Below are positions 38,217 to 47,465 of a stretch of 64,000 bases of DNA, piece by piece. The translations under genes were made by a program, and so were the position numbers. Position 1 is the first letter of the stretch, and each line of letters begins with the position of its first letter. The notes under the pieces were generated by a model. That model searched no databases. It saw only the letters and a program-made list of their open reading frames with translations, and was not told the DNA's origin. This DNA is from Methylomonas sp. LL1 (GTDB lineage Bacteria > Pseudomonadota > Gammaproteobacteria > Methylococcales > Methylomonadaceae), in the NCBI RefSeq assembly GCF_015711015.1, contig NZ_CP064653.1:1054001-1118000 (forward strand), given 5' to 3'.

Positions 38217-39578
38217 TTATTTCTTTGACTTGAACTTACCCAGCAAACCCGAAAGTTGGGAAGAAACTTTTTTTCCGCCGCTTTCTGTTGGCTTCTCGGT
38301 CTCTATTAGCTCTGGCTTACTCTGTTCAATAACGGCCATAGCCGCTGCTTCCGGTTGCTTGGCGGGAGACTTCTTAAATCCGCCTAATAAGCCGTTCAAT
38401 TTGGCGTTCATGCCGGCGGATGGTTTTTGTTCTTTTTCCACGGCCGCAACGGGTTGCGATTCGGGTTCCGGAGCAGATTCAACCGCTTCAGTCCGAGTTT
38501 CGGTAACTAGTGCTTGCTCTTCGGCCTCAACTTTAACCGTTGTCGGGCTACCCATTTTTTCATCCATTTTGGCGATTTTTTCCATCGCCCTGCCGAATAG
38601 GCCTTTCAATTTCCCAGCATCTGCCGTTTGAGAAGGTTTGGTGATGGCTTGCGGTTTAACCTCGGGCGTTTGGGGCACGATAACCTGGGGTTTGATCGGT
38701 TCCGGCTTGGTCTCGATGACAACCGGTTGAGGCTCGAGGGCTTGTTCGATGATTTCCGGCTGCTTCACGGCCTGAACCGGTTCCGGCTGAATATTGGGAA
38801 CTTGGTGCGTTTTGACGGACTCCGCAACCGGCGCTGACCGTACTTGCTTTTCCAACTCGGCCAATCTGGCCGCATCCGCCTGCTGTTTACGTATGTCATG
38901 CGCCAGTTGTTGTCTATCGGCTTCCAGTTGACGCTGCGCGGCTTCATACTGCTCAACCGCCAATTCCATCTTGGCCATTTGTTGGGTCTGGGTATCCAGA
39001 CGATTTTGCAAACTGTCGATTAACATGTCTTTTTCCGCCTGTTTGGCGGCTTCGGCATGAAAGCTTAATTGCAACTGGGTTTTAGCCTGCTGTTCATTCT
39101 GGAAGCGTTCCGCGACTCGGCCAATAACGGATTCGTATTCAGACAATAGATTGCCGGCATCGGCCGTTGGCAGGTTAGCCAGATTCAATTCAAAACATTC
39201 CACCAGTTTAGCTAGGCTATTGGCTAGTTGTTTGTTGCCGGCATCCAAGCGTTGCTTTATGTCCGAGGCGCGCTGGGTTTCGGCTTCAGCCGTATGCACG
39301 GATGCTTGCATTTGTTCAGTCGCTTCGGCCAATTGCTGTTGCAAGGTTTGGATTTGTTCCTGGGCGGTATTCAGGCTGGTTTGTGTGTCATTTTGGGCCT
39401 TTAAGCTCCGGGCAACGCGATTTTTTAAAAAGCCGATTCGAATACTGTAAAAAATGGCCGTCAATAACCACACCGAAATAGCCAGACACGCGGCATAAAC
39501 CGGATTGTCCAGTGTAAATTGATACCACTGAAGCGACAGTTCTTGAAAAAATGGCGTCAGTTTTTGCAGGGTTTCCAT
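38217..39578 (-). CDS. Membrane-anchored coiled-coil protein, unknown
   Basis: A 453-residue protein with one N-terminal membrane helix (VYAACLAISVWLLTAIFYSI, ~27-46). A long Gln/Glu/Ala-rich coiled coil follows (~55-240), then a Pro/Glu/Val-rich low-complexity region (~245-320). Two short related blocks, KLKGLFGRAMEKIAKM and KLNGLLGGFKKSPAK, precede a final QLSGLLGKFKSKK, so the tail carries three copies of an xLxGLxGxFxK-like motif. I do not recognise a family. The three motifs may be binding peptides (inference). Confidence 0.8.
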   Translation of the reverse strand: METLQKLTPFFQELSLQWYQFTLDNPVYAACLAISVWLLTAIFYSIRIGFLKNRVARSLKAQNDTQTSLNTAQEQIQTLQQQLAEATEQMQASVHTAEAETQRASDIKQRLDAGNKQLANSLAKLVECFELNLANLPTADAGNLLSEYESVIGRVAERFQNEQQAKTQLQLSFHAEAAKQAEKDMLIDSLQNRLDTQTQQMAKMELAVEQYEAAQRQLEADRQQLAHDIRKQQADAARLAELEKQVRSAPVAESVKTHQVPNIQPEPVQAVKQPEIIEQALEPQPVVIETKPEPIKPQVIVPQTPEVKPQAITKPSQTADAGKLKGLFGRAMEKIAKMDEKMGSPTTVKVEAEEQALVTETRTEAVESAPEPESQPVAAVEKEQKPSAGMNAKLNGLLGGFKKSPAKQPEAAAMAVIEQSKPELIETEKPTESGGKKVSSQLSGLLGKFKSKK

Positions 39579-39665
39579 GGCGGGTTCCTTAGTAAAATTT
39601 TCGGGTTTGGCTAAACAAGGCGGTCATTAGACGGCATCAAAACGAACTATTGTATAACGCCACAC

Positions 39666-40607
39666 CTATATTTCGTTCAGTAACGATAATTCGGCCGGAT
39701 GTGGTGTCATGTAAAAGGATTGATCGATAAAAGCGTCCGGCTGCCTACGGAAATGATGGCGTAATAAGGTCAACGGCACGATCAACGGCACATTGCCCTG
39801 CCGATAAGTCTCAATGGTTTCCACCAACTCTTGTTTGTCATCGCTATCCAGTTTAGTTTTCAGATAACCTTGGATATGCTGCAACACATTTACATGATTT
39901 CCCCGGCTAGCGACGATTTTTAAACAAGCCATCAGATCGACCACATACCGCCGGGCTATGTTCTCAATATTATCCGAACGCACATCGGCAATCAGACGCC
40001 CCAGTTCCTTGGCTAGATTCTGATCGTGACTCATGGCGATCAATTTATGTCGGCTATGAAAGGTCATCAACGCATGCGCGGTTAAAGGCCGCGCGTTTAA
40101 TTGTTGCCAACGGTGCCGCACAAATACCCTCTGGATAAAATTCTCCCGCAGCCCCGGATCACCCAAACGGCCCTCTTCCTCGATCGGTAAGGTTGGGTAA
40201 TGTTGTTGCAAATAGTCGGCAAACACCCCTACTCCGTTGCGGGCCGGTATCTCGTCTTGATAAACTTTTACCCGTTCCATGCCGCAGCTGGGTGAATCCT
40301 TTTTCAATATATAACCGCAGAGTTCTTCTAACCAGAAACGTTGCTGCTCGCCAACTTGTCGCAAAGGCTCGGTGACATCCAGGTCATGATTCTTCACACC
40401 CACTACCCGGATATTCGCGCCGATTCGCCGTAGTTGCACGGCCGGGCGTGGTACGCCTAAACCGGCCTCCAGTTCCGGACAAAAAGCTCGAAATTGAAAA
40501 TATTGCCCCAAGGTACGCTCAATATAACTGTGGTATTTATGCGCGCCATCGTAACGAACCAGATTGCCCAATAAACAGCTGCTGATGCCGACTAAAATAG
40601 TGTCCAT
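39666..40607 (-). CDS. DUF523/DUF1722 (YbgA-like) protein
   Basis: A 313-residue fusion of DUF523 (ISSCLLGNLVRYDGAHK, FCPELEAGLGVPRPAVQLRR, and a DSPSCG element) and DUF1722 (FHSRHKLIAMSHDQNLAKELGRLIA, LTLLRHH). In E. coli ybgA lies next to the photolyase gene phr, and here it closes the operon that contains phr. Biochemical role unknown. ATG at 40607 was preferred to a TTG at 40613. Confidence 0.9.
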   Translation of the reverse strand: MDTILVGISSCLLGNLVRYDGAHKYHSYIERTLGQYFQFRAFCPELEAGLGVPRPAVQLRRIGANIRVVGVKNHDLDVTEPLRQVGEQQRFWLEELCGYILKKDSPSCGMERVKVYQDEIPARNGVGVFADYLQQHYPTLPIEEEGRLGDPGLRENFIQRVFVRHRWQQLNARPLTAHALMTFHSRHKLIAMSHDQNLAKELGRLIADVRSDNIENIARRYVVDLMACLKIVASRGNHVNVLQHIQGYLKTKLDSDDKQELVETIETYRQGNVPLIVPLTLLRHHFRRQPDAFIDQSFYMTPHPAELSLLNEI

Positions 40608-40609
40608 GC

Positions 40610-41128
40610 TCAATGCTCGGGTTGGAGGTAAATTAAATCCTGGGTTGGAAATCCCGCTGCCTTAGCTTGATCAATCAGCTGTTTCAGAATGGCATTCTCC
40701 AATCTGGGAGTGCGTGCCAATATCCACAGATAATCCTTGCTGTTACCGGCAACCATCACATATTGATAATGCTGTTTATCCAACGCGATGATGTTGTAAG
40801 CCCCATAAAACGGCCCGAAAAACGACACTTTCAGGCGCCCGACATCGGGGCTCTCGATAAAATAGGCTCTGCCTTCCGCCGAGCTGTGTTGCTTCCGTTC
40901 GGCATTGTAGCCGCTGTTGATGACTCTGACGCCGCCATCGTCAGTCAAGCTGTATTCGGCTGTCACGTCAACCAATCCGCGCTCGAAACCATGATCCAGA
41001 CGGGCGATTTCATGCCAGGTTCCAAGATACCTATCCAGTTCAAAGCCGGAAACAGGTTTAACGCCTTCCGGAATTCCAGTGCAAGCGCTCAATAACAAGC
41101 ATAACGTTAGGAATAAAAATCGAAGCAT
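40610..41128 (-). CDS. blc: Blc-like lipocalin lipoprotein
   Basis: Outer-membrane lipocalin of 172 residues. The signal ends in the lipobox LLSAC (~residue 16). Lipocalin signature DRYLGTWHEIARLDHGFERGL is followed by the barrel strands and YLWILARTP. Blc binds lysophospholipids or fatty acids during membrane stress. The ATG at 41128 gives a proper lipoprotein signal. It starts 16 bases after phr. Confidence 0.92.
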   Translation of the reverse strand: MLRFLFLTLCLLLSACTGIPEGVKPVSGFELDRYLGTWHEIARLDHGFERGLVDVTAEYSLTDDGGVRVINSGYNAERKQHSSAEGRAYFIESPDVGRLKVSFFGPFYGAYNIIALDKQHYQYVMVAGNSKDYLWILARTPRLENAILKQLIDQAKAAGFPTQDLIYLQPEH

Positions 41129-41144
41129 GGCTGAATGGGCTTGG

Positions 41145-42518
41145 TTAATGTTCACGGCAATTTTGAAATAGGGTTTTGGCCTGCTGGCTGCGCAAACCAT
41201 GATCCACTATCGGCGCTGGATAGTCACGGATCAAGGGACTCTTGAACCCATTATGAATCGCGGCCGCCGGATAAGGTTGAAGCTCGGTAAGCCAGCGCTT
41301 GATATACAGGCAATCGGCGTCAAACTTTTTTTGTTGCAACCAGGGATTGAAAATCCGAAAGTAAGGCTGGGCGTCGCAGCCGGTAGACGCCGCCCATTGC
41401 CAGTTACCGTTGTTTAGGCAAGGATCGTAATCCAACAAATGCTGGGCAAAATAACGTTCGCCCCAACGCCAGCTGATGTGTAGGTCCTTGACTAAAAAAG
41501 AAGCGACTATCATCCGTACCCGGTTATGCATGCAGCCGGTTTGATTAAGCTCGCGCATGCCGGCATCCACAATCGGGAATCCGGTACGGCCTTCCGCCCA
41601 GGCCTGAAATTCTTCCCGGTCATTACGCCAGTTTATAGCGTCGTAGCGCCGATGAAACGCATGGCCAAACACTTGCGGAAAATGAAAACCGATATGGCTA
41701 AAAAAATCCCGCCAATAAAACTGGCGTAATAACGGATGATCACTGCCCAGTTTTTCCACTACCGCGTAATACGCTTCTCTGACCGAACAACAACCGAACT
41801 TTAGATAGCCCGATAAATCGCTGGTCGCCGTCCGTGAGGGAAAATCGCGCAGTTGGCTGTAATCTCGACATTCGCCGATAGCATTCAGTTTATCCAAGGC
41901 TGGCCGGCGGCCACCCGATAAGCGATTATGGTGATGTTGTTTCAGACCCTTGATCAAATCGCCAGCAGCATCGGCTTGATCACGGCCGAATAAATTTGCC
42001 GAAGCCAGAGGTTGCGGCAAAGCCACGGGATTTTGCCGAGCACGCTTGTAAAAGGCGGTAAATACTTGGTAAGCCGAGCCGTCCGCTTTTAACAGCTGTT
42101 CGGGTTCATTCAGCAAGGCATCGCCATAGCGATGAAAACCCAGTTCATTTTGTTCACAAAAGATTTGCAAATCGGCATCGCGTTGCCGGCTGAAGGGCGT
42201 GTAATCTCGATTGACGAATACCGCCTCAATCGCGTGTTGTTGTTTTAACCTAACGATGACTTTCTCGGCTTGCCCCTCCAATACAAGTAACAGCGCGTTC
42301 CGCTGCTTGAATTGCTGTTGCAGATCTTGCAAGGCTTCCAGCATGAATTGCAGGCCCGGCCGGCTTTGATAGGGATGAGGTTCGATCTGCCGGGGATCCA
42401 ATATAAAACAGCACAATACTTGCTCGGATTGAACAAGCGCCGCATTCAAACCGGTATTGTCGAACAGCCGCAAATCACGTCGAAATATAAACAGGGATTT
42501 TGAATAGGGTTTTGCCAT
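41145..42518 (-). CDS. phr: Deoxyribodipyrimidine photolyase
   Basis: FAD-dependent class I DNA photolyase of 457 residues that splits cyclobutane pyrimidine dimers in blue light. The N-terminal antenna domain starts FIFRRDLRLFDN. The FAD domain holds GRTGFPIVDAGMREL, the NRVRMIVASFLVKDLHISWRWGE region in pieces, and DYDPCLNNGNWQW. The ATG at 42518 overlaps the stop of the upstream membrane gene (TAATG); the longer reading to 42743 lies inside that gene. Confidence 0.96.
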   Translation of the reverse strand: MAKPYSKSLFIFRRDLRLFDNTGLNAALVQSEQVLCCFILDPRQIEPHPYQSRPGLQFMLEALQDLQQQFKQRNALLLVLEGQAEKVIVRLKQQHAIEAVFVNRDYTPFSRQRDADLQIFCEQNELGFHRYGDALLNEPEQLLKADGSAYQVFTAFYKRARQNPVALPQPLASANLFGRDQADAAGDLIKGLKQHHHNRLSGGRRPALDKLNAIGECRDYSQLRDFPSRTATSDLSGYLKFGCCSVREAYYAVVEKLGSDHPLLRQFYWRDFFSHIGFHFPQVFGHAFHRRYDAINWRNDREEFQAWAEGRTGFPIVDAGMRELNQTGCMHNRVRMIVASFLVKDLHISWRWGERYFAQHLLDYDPCLNNGNWQWAASTGCDAQPYFRIFNPWLQQKKFDADCLYIKRWLTELQPYPAAAIHNGFKSPLIRDYPAPIVDHGLRSQQAKTLFQNCREH

Positions 42519-43030
42519 TAAACGCAGTCGCCCCAATGGATAATCATCTGCTGGCAATTGAACAGGATATTGGGGTAATACTGGTAAATCACCCAGCGCA
42601 AGGCTAAATCGGCATAAGCCGCAACCGTCAGCCATCGCGCCACGCTGGGCCAAATTCTGCTGGAACAATTTTTGGAACAGCGCCAGATCGCGCCCGTCCA
42701 GTAAATCAAGGGCATCAGCATGATCACATGCATGGTCACCCAACTGGCAACGGTAAACGTGCCCTCCTCCACCCGATAATCGATGTACAACAAAATAGCG
42801 TTATACAAAATAAAAAAAGGCCAGAAAGCGTCTTTTAATTTCAAATAACCTAGCCAACTCCATTGCAAATAAAAATACAGTGTCGCTGGCGTACGTTCCT
42901 CCCATTCCGGCAGTGGTTCCGGCGTGATGGAATACATCAGAAAAGCAAATGCCAAAGCCACTATGAGTGCTTCATACCAGCTAATAAAGGAAGTAAAGGC
43001 AAATAACAATGACAGACTGTCGATTAACAT
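42518..43030 (-). CDS. Hypothetical multi-pass membrane protein
   Basis: A 170-residue protein with about four membrane helices (~8-32, ~68-86, ~93-115, ~140-158) and many aromatic residues. I do not recognise a family. It sits between the TIGR01777 epimerase and phr with spacing of 6 bases and an overlap, so it is certainly part of the operon. Membrane proteins of unknown function are common in LitR-type light regulons (general impression, not verified for this one). Confidence 0.75.
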   Translation of the reverse strand: MLIDSLSLLFAFTSFISWYEALIVALAFAFLMYSITPEPLPEWEERTPATLYFYLQWSWLGYLKLKDAFWPFFILYNAILLYIDYRVEEGTFTVASWVTMHVIMLMPLIYWTGAIWRCSKNCSSRIWPSVARWLTVAAYADLALRWVIYQYYPNILFNCQQMIIHWGDCV

Positions 43031-43036
43031 GGTTGA

Positions 43037-43951
43037 TTATTGAGTTGGCGTCAGGACATTGCGCAAGGCAGTATCCAACTGTGAATATTGGAATTGAAAA
43101 TCCTGTGCCAATAAGCGTTGCGGCATCACCCGTTGGCTCCCCAATACCAAGGCGGCCATTTCGCCCAACACAACTTTCAGCACGGTTTCCGGCATGGGTA
43201 ACAACATCGGCCGGTTTAAAATTCCGGCCAAGGTTGCGCTGAACTCCTGGTTGGTCACCGGCATTGGCGCGGTAGCATTATAAGGCCCACGCATGTCGGG
43301 ATTATCCATCATGGTCAACACGATGCCTATCCAGTCCTGCCAATGTATCCATGACATCCATTGCCGACCATTACCTAAACGCCCGCCCAAGCCAAAACGA
43401 AAAGGCAGCAGCATGCGTTTCAATAAACCACCACCCTGCCCCAATACCAAGCCTGTCCGTATCAAGCAAACTCGGGTGCCGGCAGTCTCCGCTTGTAAAG
43501 CGGCAGTTTCCCAGTCGGCACATAGTTTTTGAGAAAAATCCGGTCGCGGTTGGCTCTGTTCGGTTAACGTCTGATCGCCTTGATCGCCATAAAAACCGAT
43601 TGCCGAACCACTGATCAACACATCGGGAGGGTTGCTGGAATCAGCCATCCAGCTCACCAGTTGCTGAGTCAGTTGAATACGGCTGTCGCGCAATACCTGC
43701 TTGCGAGCCTCGTTCCAGCGCCGGTCGAAAATACCGGCACCGGCCAAATTGATAACAGCTTTAAACGACCCCGCATCGGCTAAATCCGAAACACGGGTAA
43801 CGGCTTGCACCTGATTGCCAAAACACCGCATTATCTTATCCGCGCTACGGCCCAAGATTACCGCCGGTTGATGTTGCTGCAGCAATTTAAAAGTCAAGGC
43901 GCTACCTAAAAAACCGGTGCCTCCCGTAATTAGAATCGATTTATTTGGCAT
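43037..43951 (-). CDS. TIGR01777-family NAD(P)-dependent epimerase
   Basis: Short-chain dehydrogenase-like protein of 304 residues (YfcH family). The Rossmann motif ILITGGTGFLGSAL lies at the N-terminus; SGSAIGFYGDQGD replaces the classical YxxxK region. C-terminal PMPETVLKVVLGEMAALVLGSQRVMPQRL is the DUF1731 tail. The substrate is unknown. ATG at 43951 puts the Rossmann loop at the expected place. Confidence 0.92.
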   Translation of the reverse strand: MPNKSILITGGTGFLGSALTFKLLQQHQPAVILGRSADKIMRCFGNQVQAVTRVSDLADAGSFKAVINLAGAGIFDRRWNEARKQVLRDSRIQLTQQLVSWMADSSNPPDVLISGSAIGFYGDQGDQTLTEQSQPRPDFSQKLCADWETAALQAETAGTRVCLIRTGLVLGQGGGLLKRMLLPFRFGLGGRLGNGRQWMSWIHWQDWIGIVLTMMDNPDMRGPYNATAPMPVTNQEFSATLAGILNRPMLLPMPETVLKVVLGEMAALVLGSQRVMPQRLLAQDFQFQYSQLDTALRNVLTPTQ

Positions 43952-43984
43952 CCGCGTACTCCGAATAAACGCTAACAAACGACG

Positions 43985-44626
43985 TCATTGATTGTCTCCA
44001 AACGAGGTTAGGCGTCCTTTCGGTAACATCAATTTAGAGAGTTGACGATTTTTAAGCCAGACTAAAATCCTGAATCCCAGTAAAAAAGCGATGATGGTCA
44101 GATAAAATAAAGGCTGAAATAAATTGCCCTTCAGTTGCCAAAAATAATGAATCATTGCGGCTCCGGCGGAATAATAAATTAGCCGATGCAATTTTTTCCA
44201 ATTCTTCCCGAGTTTTTTCTTGGCTAATTTGGGCGACGTTATCGCCAATAAGAACAAGATTATATAAGCCATAACGCCAAACCAAATATAAGCGCTTTCC
44301 AGTATGTCGATACCAATAACCCGCCAGAGACCGGCATTATCGACAAACAAATAGCCCAGCACATGCAGGGTGGCGTAAAAAAATGCATATAAACCAAACA
44401 TCTGCCGGTAATCCGTCATGCCGCGCCATTTGGTCATGGTTTGAATCGGGGTTATTGCCAGCGTAATACATAAAAACCGCAACGACCAATCTCCCAGCCG
44501 AATATGAATAGCCTGGATGGGATTTGAACCCAACTGGTTAGTGCTGATATCGAATAACAACCAAAACAGCGGTAGTAAACACCCTATCGAAGTGACTATC
44601 CATGGATTATTGATACGAAACAACAT
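43985..44626 (-). CDS. msrQ: MsrQ heme-binding membrane subunit
   Basis: Inner-membrane b-type heme protein of 213 residues with six predicted helices, partner of MsrP. It passes electrons from the quinone pool or a flavin reductase to MsrP for repair of periplasmic methionine sulfoxide. Conserved histidines lie in FYATLHVLGYLFVD and KLHRLIYYSAGAAMIHYFW. The start overlaps the msrP stop by one base. Confidence 0.93.
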   Translation of the reverse strand: MLFRINNPWIVTSIGCLLPLFWLLFDISTNQLGSNPIQAIHIRLGDWSLRFLCITLAITPIQTMTKWRGMTDYRQMFGLYAFFYATLHVLGYLFVDNAGLWRVIGIDILESAYIWFGVMAYIILFLLAITSPKLAKKKLGKNWKKLHRLIYYSAGAAMIHYFWQLKGNLFQPLFYLTIIAFLLGFRILVWLKNRQLSKLMLPKGRLTSFGDNQ

Positions 44627-45582
44627 TAGAAAAAATGCCGTAAGTCCATGCCGCTATACAGTGAGGCAACTTGCTCACCATAGCCGTTAAATAATTCCGT
44701 TTGCCGGCGGGGCGTAAAAAAACCACTACCGAGCTGACGTTCGCTAAATTGGCTCCAGCGCGGATGAGGAACCGAAGGATTGACGTTGGCGTAAAAGCCA
44801 TATTCGTTTGGCGCAAATTGATTCCAGCTAGTCATCGGCGCTTTTTTTAATAACTCGATTTTGACGATGGCTTTTATGCTCTTGAAGCCATATTTCCAAG
44901 GCACCACCAGCCGCAAGGCGGCCCCATTTTGTTTGGGCAACAGATCACCATACATGCCCACGGCCAAAATGGTTAAGGGATGCACAGCTTCGTCCATGCG
45001 CAGGGCTTCAACGTAAGGCCAGTCGAGCATCGCATTAATCCGCTGCTTGGGCATGGTGTCGGGTTGATAAATAGAGGTGAATTTGACAAATTTGGCTGAC
45101 GATAGGGGCTTAACCGATTTGATCAGATCCGCCAGTCCGAATCCCACCCACGGCACCACCATGGACCAGCCTTCCACACAACGAAAGCGATAAATGTATT
45201 CTTGCAGGGTTTGCCGGCTGAGAATATCTTCCAGATGATAGATGCCGGGTTTTTCTACCTCGCCACTGATTTCCAATTCCCAGCCGTCGGTACGAAGATT
45301 TTGCGCCAACTCGGTTGAATCTTCCTTATTAAAAGAAAATTCGTAATAGTTGGTGTAATTTTTGCTGAGTTTAGCCGGCGTTTCAGGGCCGTAATCGCCG
45401 GATAATGGGCTTCCGACAAGTTCCGGCCAACGCGGTTTAGCGGGGTTGGCCGAAACAGAGGCCAAGCTGGAGGGTAGCAGCATGCCGGCCAGCATGGTCT
45501 TGATAATTTTTCGCCGTTGTTGAAATACCAAGGGATCGGTAATTTCACTGGCGGGGATAGGCTTTTCTGTTTTTATAATCAT
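44626..45582 (-). CDS. msrP: Protein-methionine-sulfoxide reductase catalytic subunit MsrP
   Basis: Periplasmic molybdopterin enzyme of 318 residues exported by Tat (R23-R24 in QQRRKIIKTM, then a hydrophobic stretch ending SVSA). C135 in YRFRCVEGWSM is the molybdenum ligand. LPKQNGAALRLVVPWKYGFKSIK is the family core. It repairs oxidised methionine in envelope proteins, fitting a photo-oxidative stress operon. Confidence 0.95.
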   Translation of the reverse strand: MIIKTEKPIPASEITDPLVFQQRRKIIKTMLAGMLLPSSLASVSANPAKPRWPELVGSPLSGDYGPETPAKLSKNYTNYYEFSFNKEDSTELAQNLRTDGWELEISGEVEKPGIYHLEDILSRQTLQEYIYRFRCVEGWSMVVPWVGFGLADLIKSVKPLSSAKFVKFTSIYQPDTMPKQRINAMLDWPYVEALRMDEAVHPLTILAVGMYGDLLPKQNGAALRLVVPWKYGFKSIKAIVKIELLKKAPMTSWNQFAPNEYGFYANVNPSVPHPRWSQFSERQLGSGFFTPRRQTELFNGYGEQVASLYSGMDLRHFF

Positions 45583-45632
45583 CCCAAATTCACCTGCTGA
45601 TTAGTCCACGCTGAATAAATGCCGGATTGGGC

Positions 45633-46460
45633 TTATTTTTTACCTTTAGGAATAAGGCCCAATAATTGCCTAATTTTACGTTCGGTAATAAACGCCAAGG
45701 AAAATAACTGAATAAAGTTTTCCGCCTCAATCAAATCCAGACCGATATTGGCGGGTACCAGTTCTTTTCGAGTACCAAACAGTCGATCCCAGAAAGCCAA
45801 AACGATGCCATAGTTACTATCATGTTCCATGCGCAGGGTTGAATGATGAGGGCGATGCAAGGATGGTGTGATGATAAATTGCGAAATAATCTCTTCCTTG
45901 GGAACCCTGATATTAGCGTGATGAAAGAAAATGAAAAACAATTCTATGATTTCAATCGACAATACTAAATAGGCATCGACGCCTATCACAACCACGAACA
46001 GACATTTATAGACGATCTCCAATAGCAGATCGAAAACATGAAAGCGAAAACCGGTGGATACATTAAAACTTTTATCACTATGATGGACTTTGTGAAAACG
46101 CCATAGCCACTCAAATTTATGCCCGGCCACATGCCAGACATAGATGGCAAAATCGAAAAAGGCGAAAGCCAGCACCCATTTTACCGGCCCATTATCCAGG
46201 CCACTCAACAGGCCCATATAAGAAAATTGTTGTGCGACTAGAAATAAGGACGAGGCTCTTAAAATGGTCAGTATAACGTTGTTTATCAAGAAAGCGGTCG
46301 TATTGGTGACTAATGACTCCCTATAAACCTTTGGACTAAATACTCGGTAGGGTTTATATTTTTCAACGATCAATAGCAGGATAAAAGCCAGAATGGCTAG
46401 ACCGAATAATGTCTGGTTGAAAGCCATCCCCCCGCTTCCGGCATTGTCTACTGCATTCAT
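45633..46460 (-). CDS. Sterol desaturase / fatty acid hydroxylase family protein
   Basis: Membrane di-iron hydroxylase of 275 residues with about four helices. The histidine clusters are HVAGH (HxxxH), HKVHH (HxxHH) and HRPHH (HxxHH), all on the cytoplasmic side. Substrates of this superfamily include sterols, fatty acids and carotenoids; the one here is unknown. The gene is 32 bases downstream of the LOV gene. Confidence 0.9.
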   Translation of the reverse strand: MNAVDNAGSGGMAFNQTLFGLAILAFILLLIVEKYKPYRVFSPKVYRESLVTNTTAFLINNVILTILRASSLFLVAQQFSYMGLLSGLDNGPVKWVLAFAFFDFAIYVWHVAGHKFEWLWRFHKVHHSDKSFNVSTGFRFHVFDLLLEIVYKCLFVVVIGVDAYLVLSIEIIELFFIFFHHANIRVPKEEIISQFIITPSLHRPHHSTLRMEHDSNYGIVLAFWDRLFGTRKELVPANIGLDLIEAENFIQLFSLAFITERKIRQLLGLIPKGKK

Positions 46461-46492
46461 AACACCTACCTTTTAGGGCTGCAAATTAATTA

Positions 46493-46945
46493 TTATTTTT
46501 CAACTGCATTTAATAGGTCTGTCAATACTTTAATTTCATTATTTGCATTGACTTGCTGGGTTATATCATATTGAACGCCCAGGTAATAAATTACCCGTTG
46601 TTTTTTATCAAATAATGGAATAATTTTTAAATGATTATGGAACAAGGTTCCGTCTTTTTTATAATTTCGCAACGTGACTTCGACCGCTTCATGCTTGTGC
46701 ATGGCTTCGGCGATTTGAAACCGGGCGGGCTGTTCTCTATCTTGCCCCTGCAGAAAGCGGCAATTATGGCCAACGATATCGGCCTGACTATATCCCGTCA
46801 GGCGCTCGAAAGCCTTGTTGGCATAAATAATGGGTGCATCTTCCAAGTCTGGGTCCGCCAAGGTTACTCCATTGACACACTCATCTAAAATAGCGGACAA
46901 CACTTGTGGAATGATTCCGGAATCTTTTTCAACGATAAAAGCCAT
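46493..46945 (-). CDS. Short LOV blue-light photoreceptor
   Basis: A 150-residue protein consisting of little more than one LOV domain with short helical ends. The flavin-adduct motif is GHNCRFLQG, with C62 as the photoactive cysteine and R63 and Q66 for FMN contacts (first Arg of the usual GRNCRFLQ is His here). N94, N104 and Q125 match the FMN-ring ligands. There is no output domain, as in PpSB1-LOV/PplA-type short LOV proteins. The ATG at 46945 follows TTGGAG. Confidence 0.93.
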   Translation of the reverse strand: MAFIVEKDSGIIPQVLSAILDECVNGVTLADPDLEDAPIIYANKAFERLTGYSQADIVGHNCRFLQGQDREQPARFQIAEAMHKHEAVEVTLRNYKKDGTLFHNHLKIIPLFDKKQRVIYYLGVQYDITQQVNANNEIKVLTDLLNAVEK

Positions 46946-46982
46946 GATTAAACTCCAAGCCCTAGCAATGATGTAATTATTT

Positions 46983-47465
46983 TTAATTGCATTCGACGGC
47001 AATTAAATTTTTTATATTTTCAACCGTGTTTTCAGCGCCATCTTCAATTGCATAGCGAATCAGCTTTTCGAACGGTCTCATGAAAACTTCGAGTTCCAAC
47101 AATTCAAACCGAAAAGTCAAACGAGTGGGTTGTTTTTCTTCGCTGCCTTCCAATAAATAACTATGCTTATAAGGTTCATTCAATCCCTGAAAAATAAGTT
47201 TTGAAAGGGGTTGATAATCGGTAATCTCAAAAACAGATTCCATTTCGGATTCATTGTCTTTACGAACCTGTTTCGCTTTCGCGCCGATAAATACCTGCTT
47301 GCCGTCCAATGGCTGAAAATCGATGACTTCCACGGCCCATTTAGGATAATTATCAAAAAAATGCTCACCGATAAAGGAAAAGACCGTGGTTAAGGATTTA
47401 TCAATTTCCACACTCGCCTCTCCGGCAACGGGTTTGGTTGAATCAAATGGAAACTTTATATGCAT
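46983..47465 (-). CDS. SRPBCC family protein
   Basis: A 160-residue soluble START/Bet v 1-fold protein with no signal peptide (VEIDKSLTTVFSFIGEHFFDNYPKWAVEVID opens the domain; LELEVFMRPFEKLIRYAIEDGAENTVENIKNLI in part forms the long C-terminal helix). Such proteins bind hydrophobic ligands; ligand unknown. It is the likely first gene of a ten-gene run ending at 39666, with a 138-base gap upstream. Confidence 0.85.
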   Translation of the reverse strand: MHIKFPFDSTKPVAGEASVEIDKSLTTVFSFIGEHFFDNYPKWAVEVIDFQPLDGKQVFIGAKAKQVRKDNESEMESVFEITDYQPLSKLIFQGLNEPYKHSYLLEGSEEKQPTRLTFRFELLELEVFMRPFEKLIRYAIEDGAENTVENIKNLIAVECN

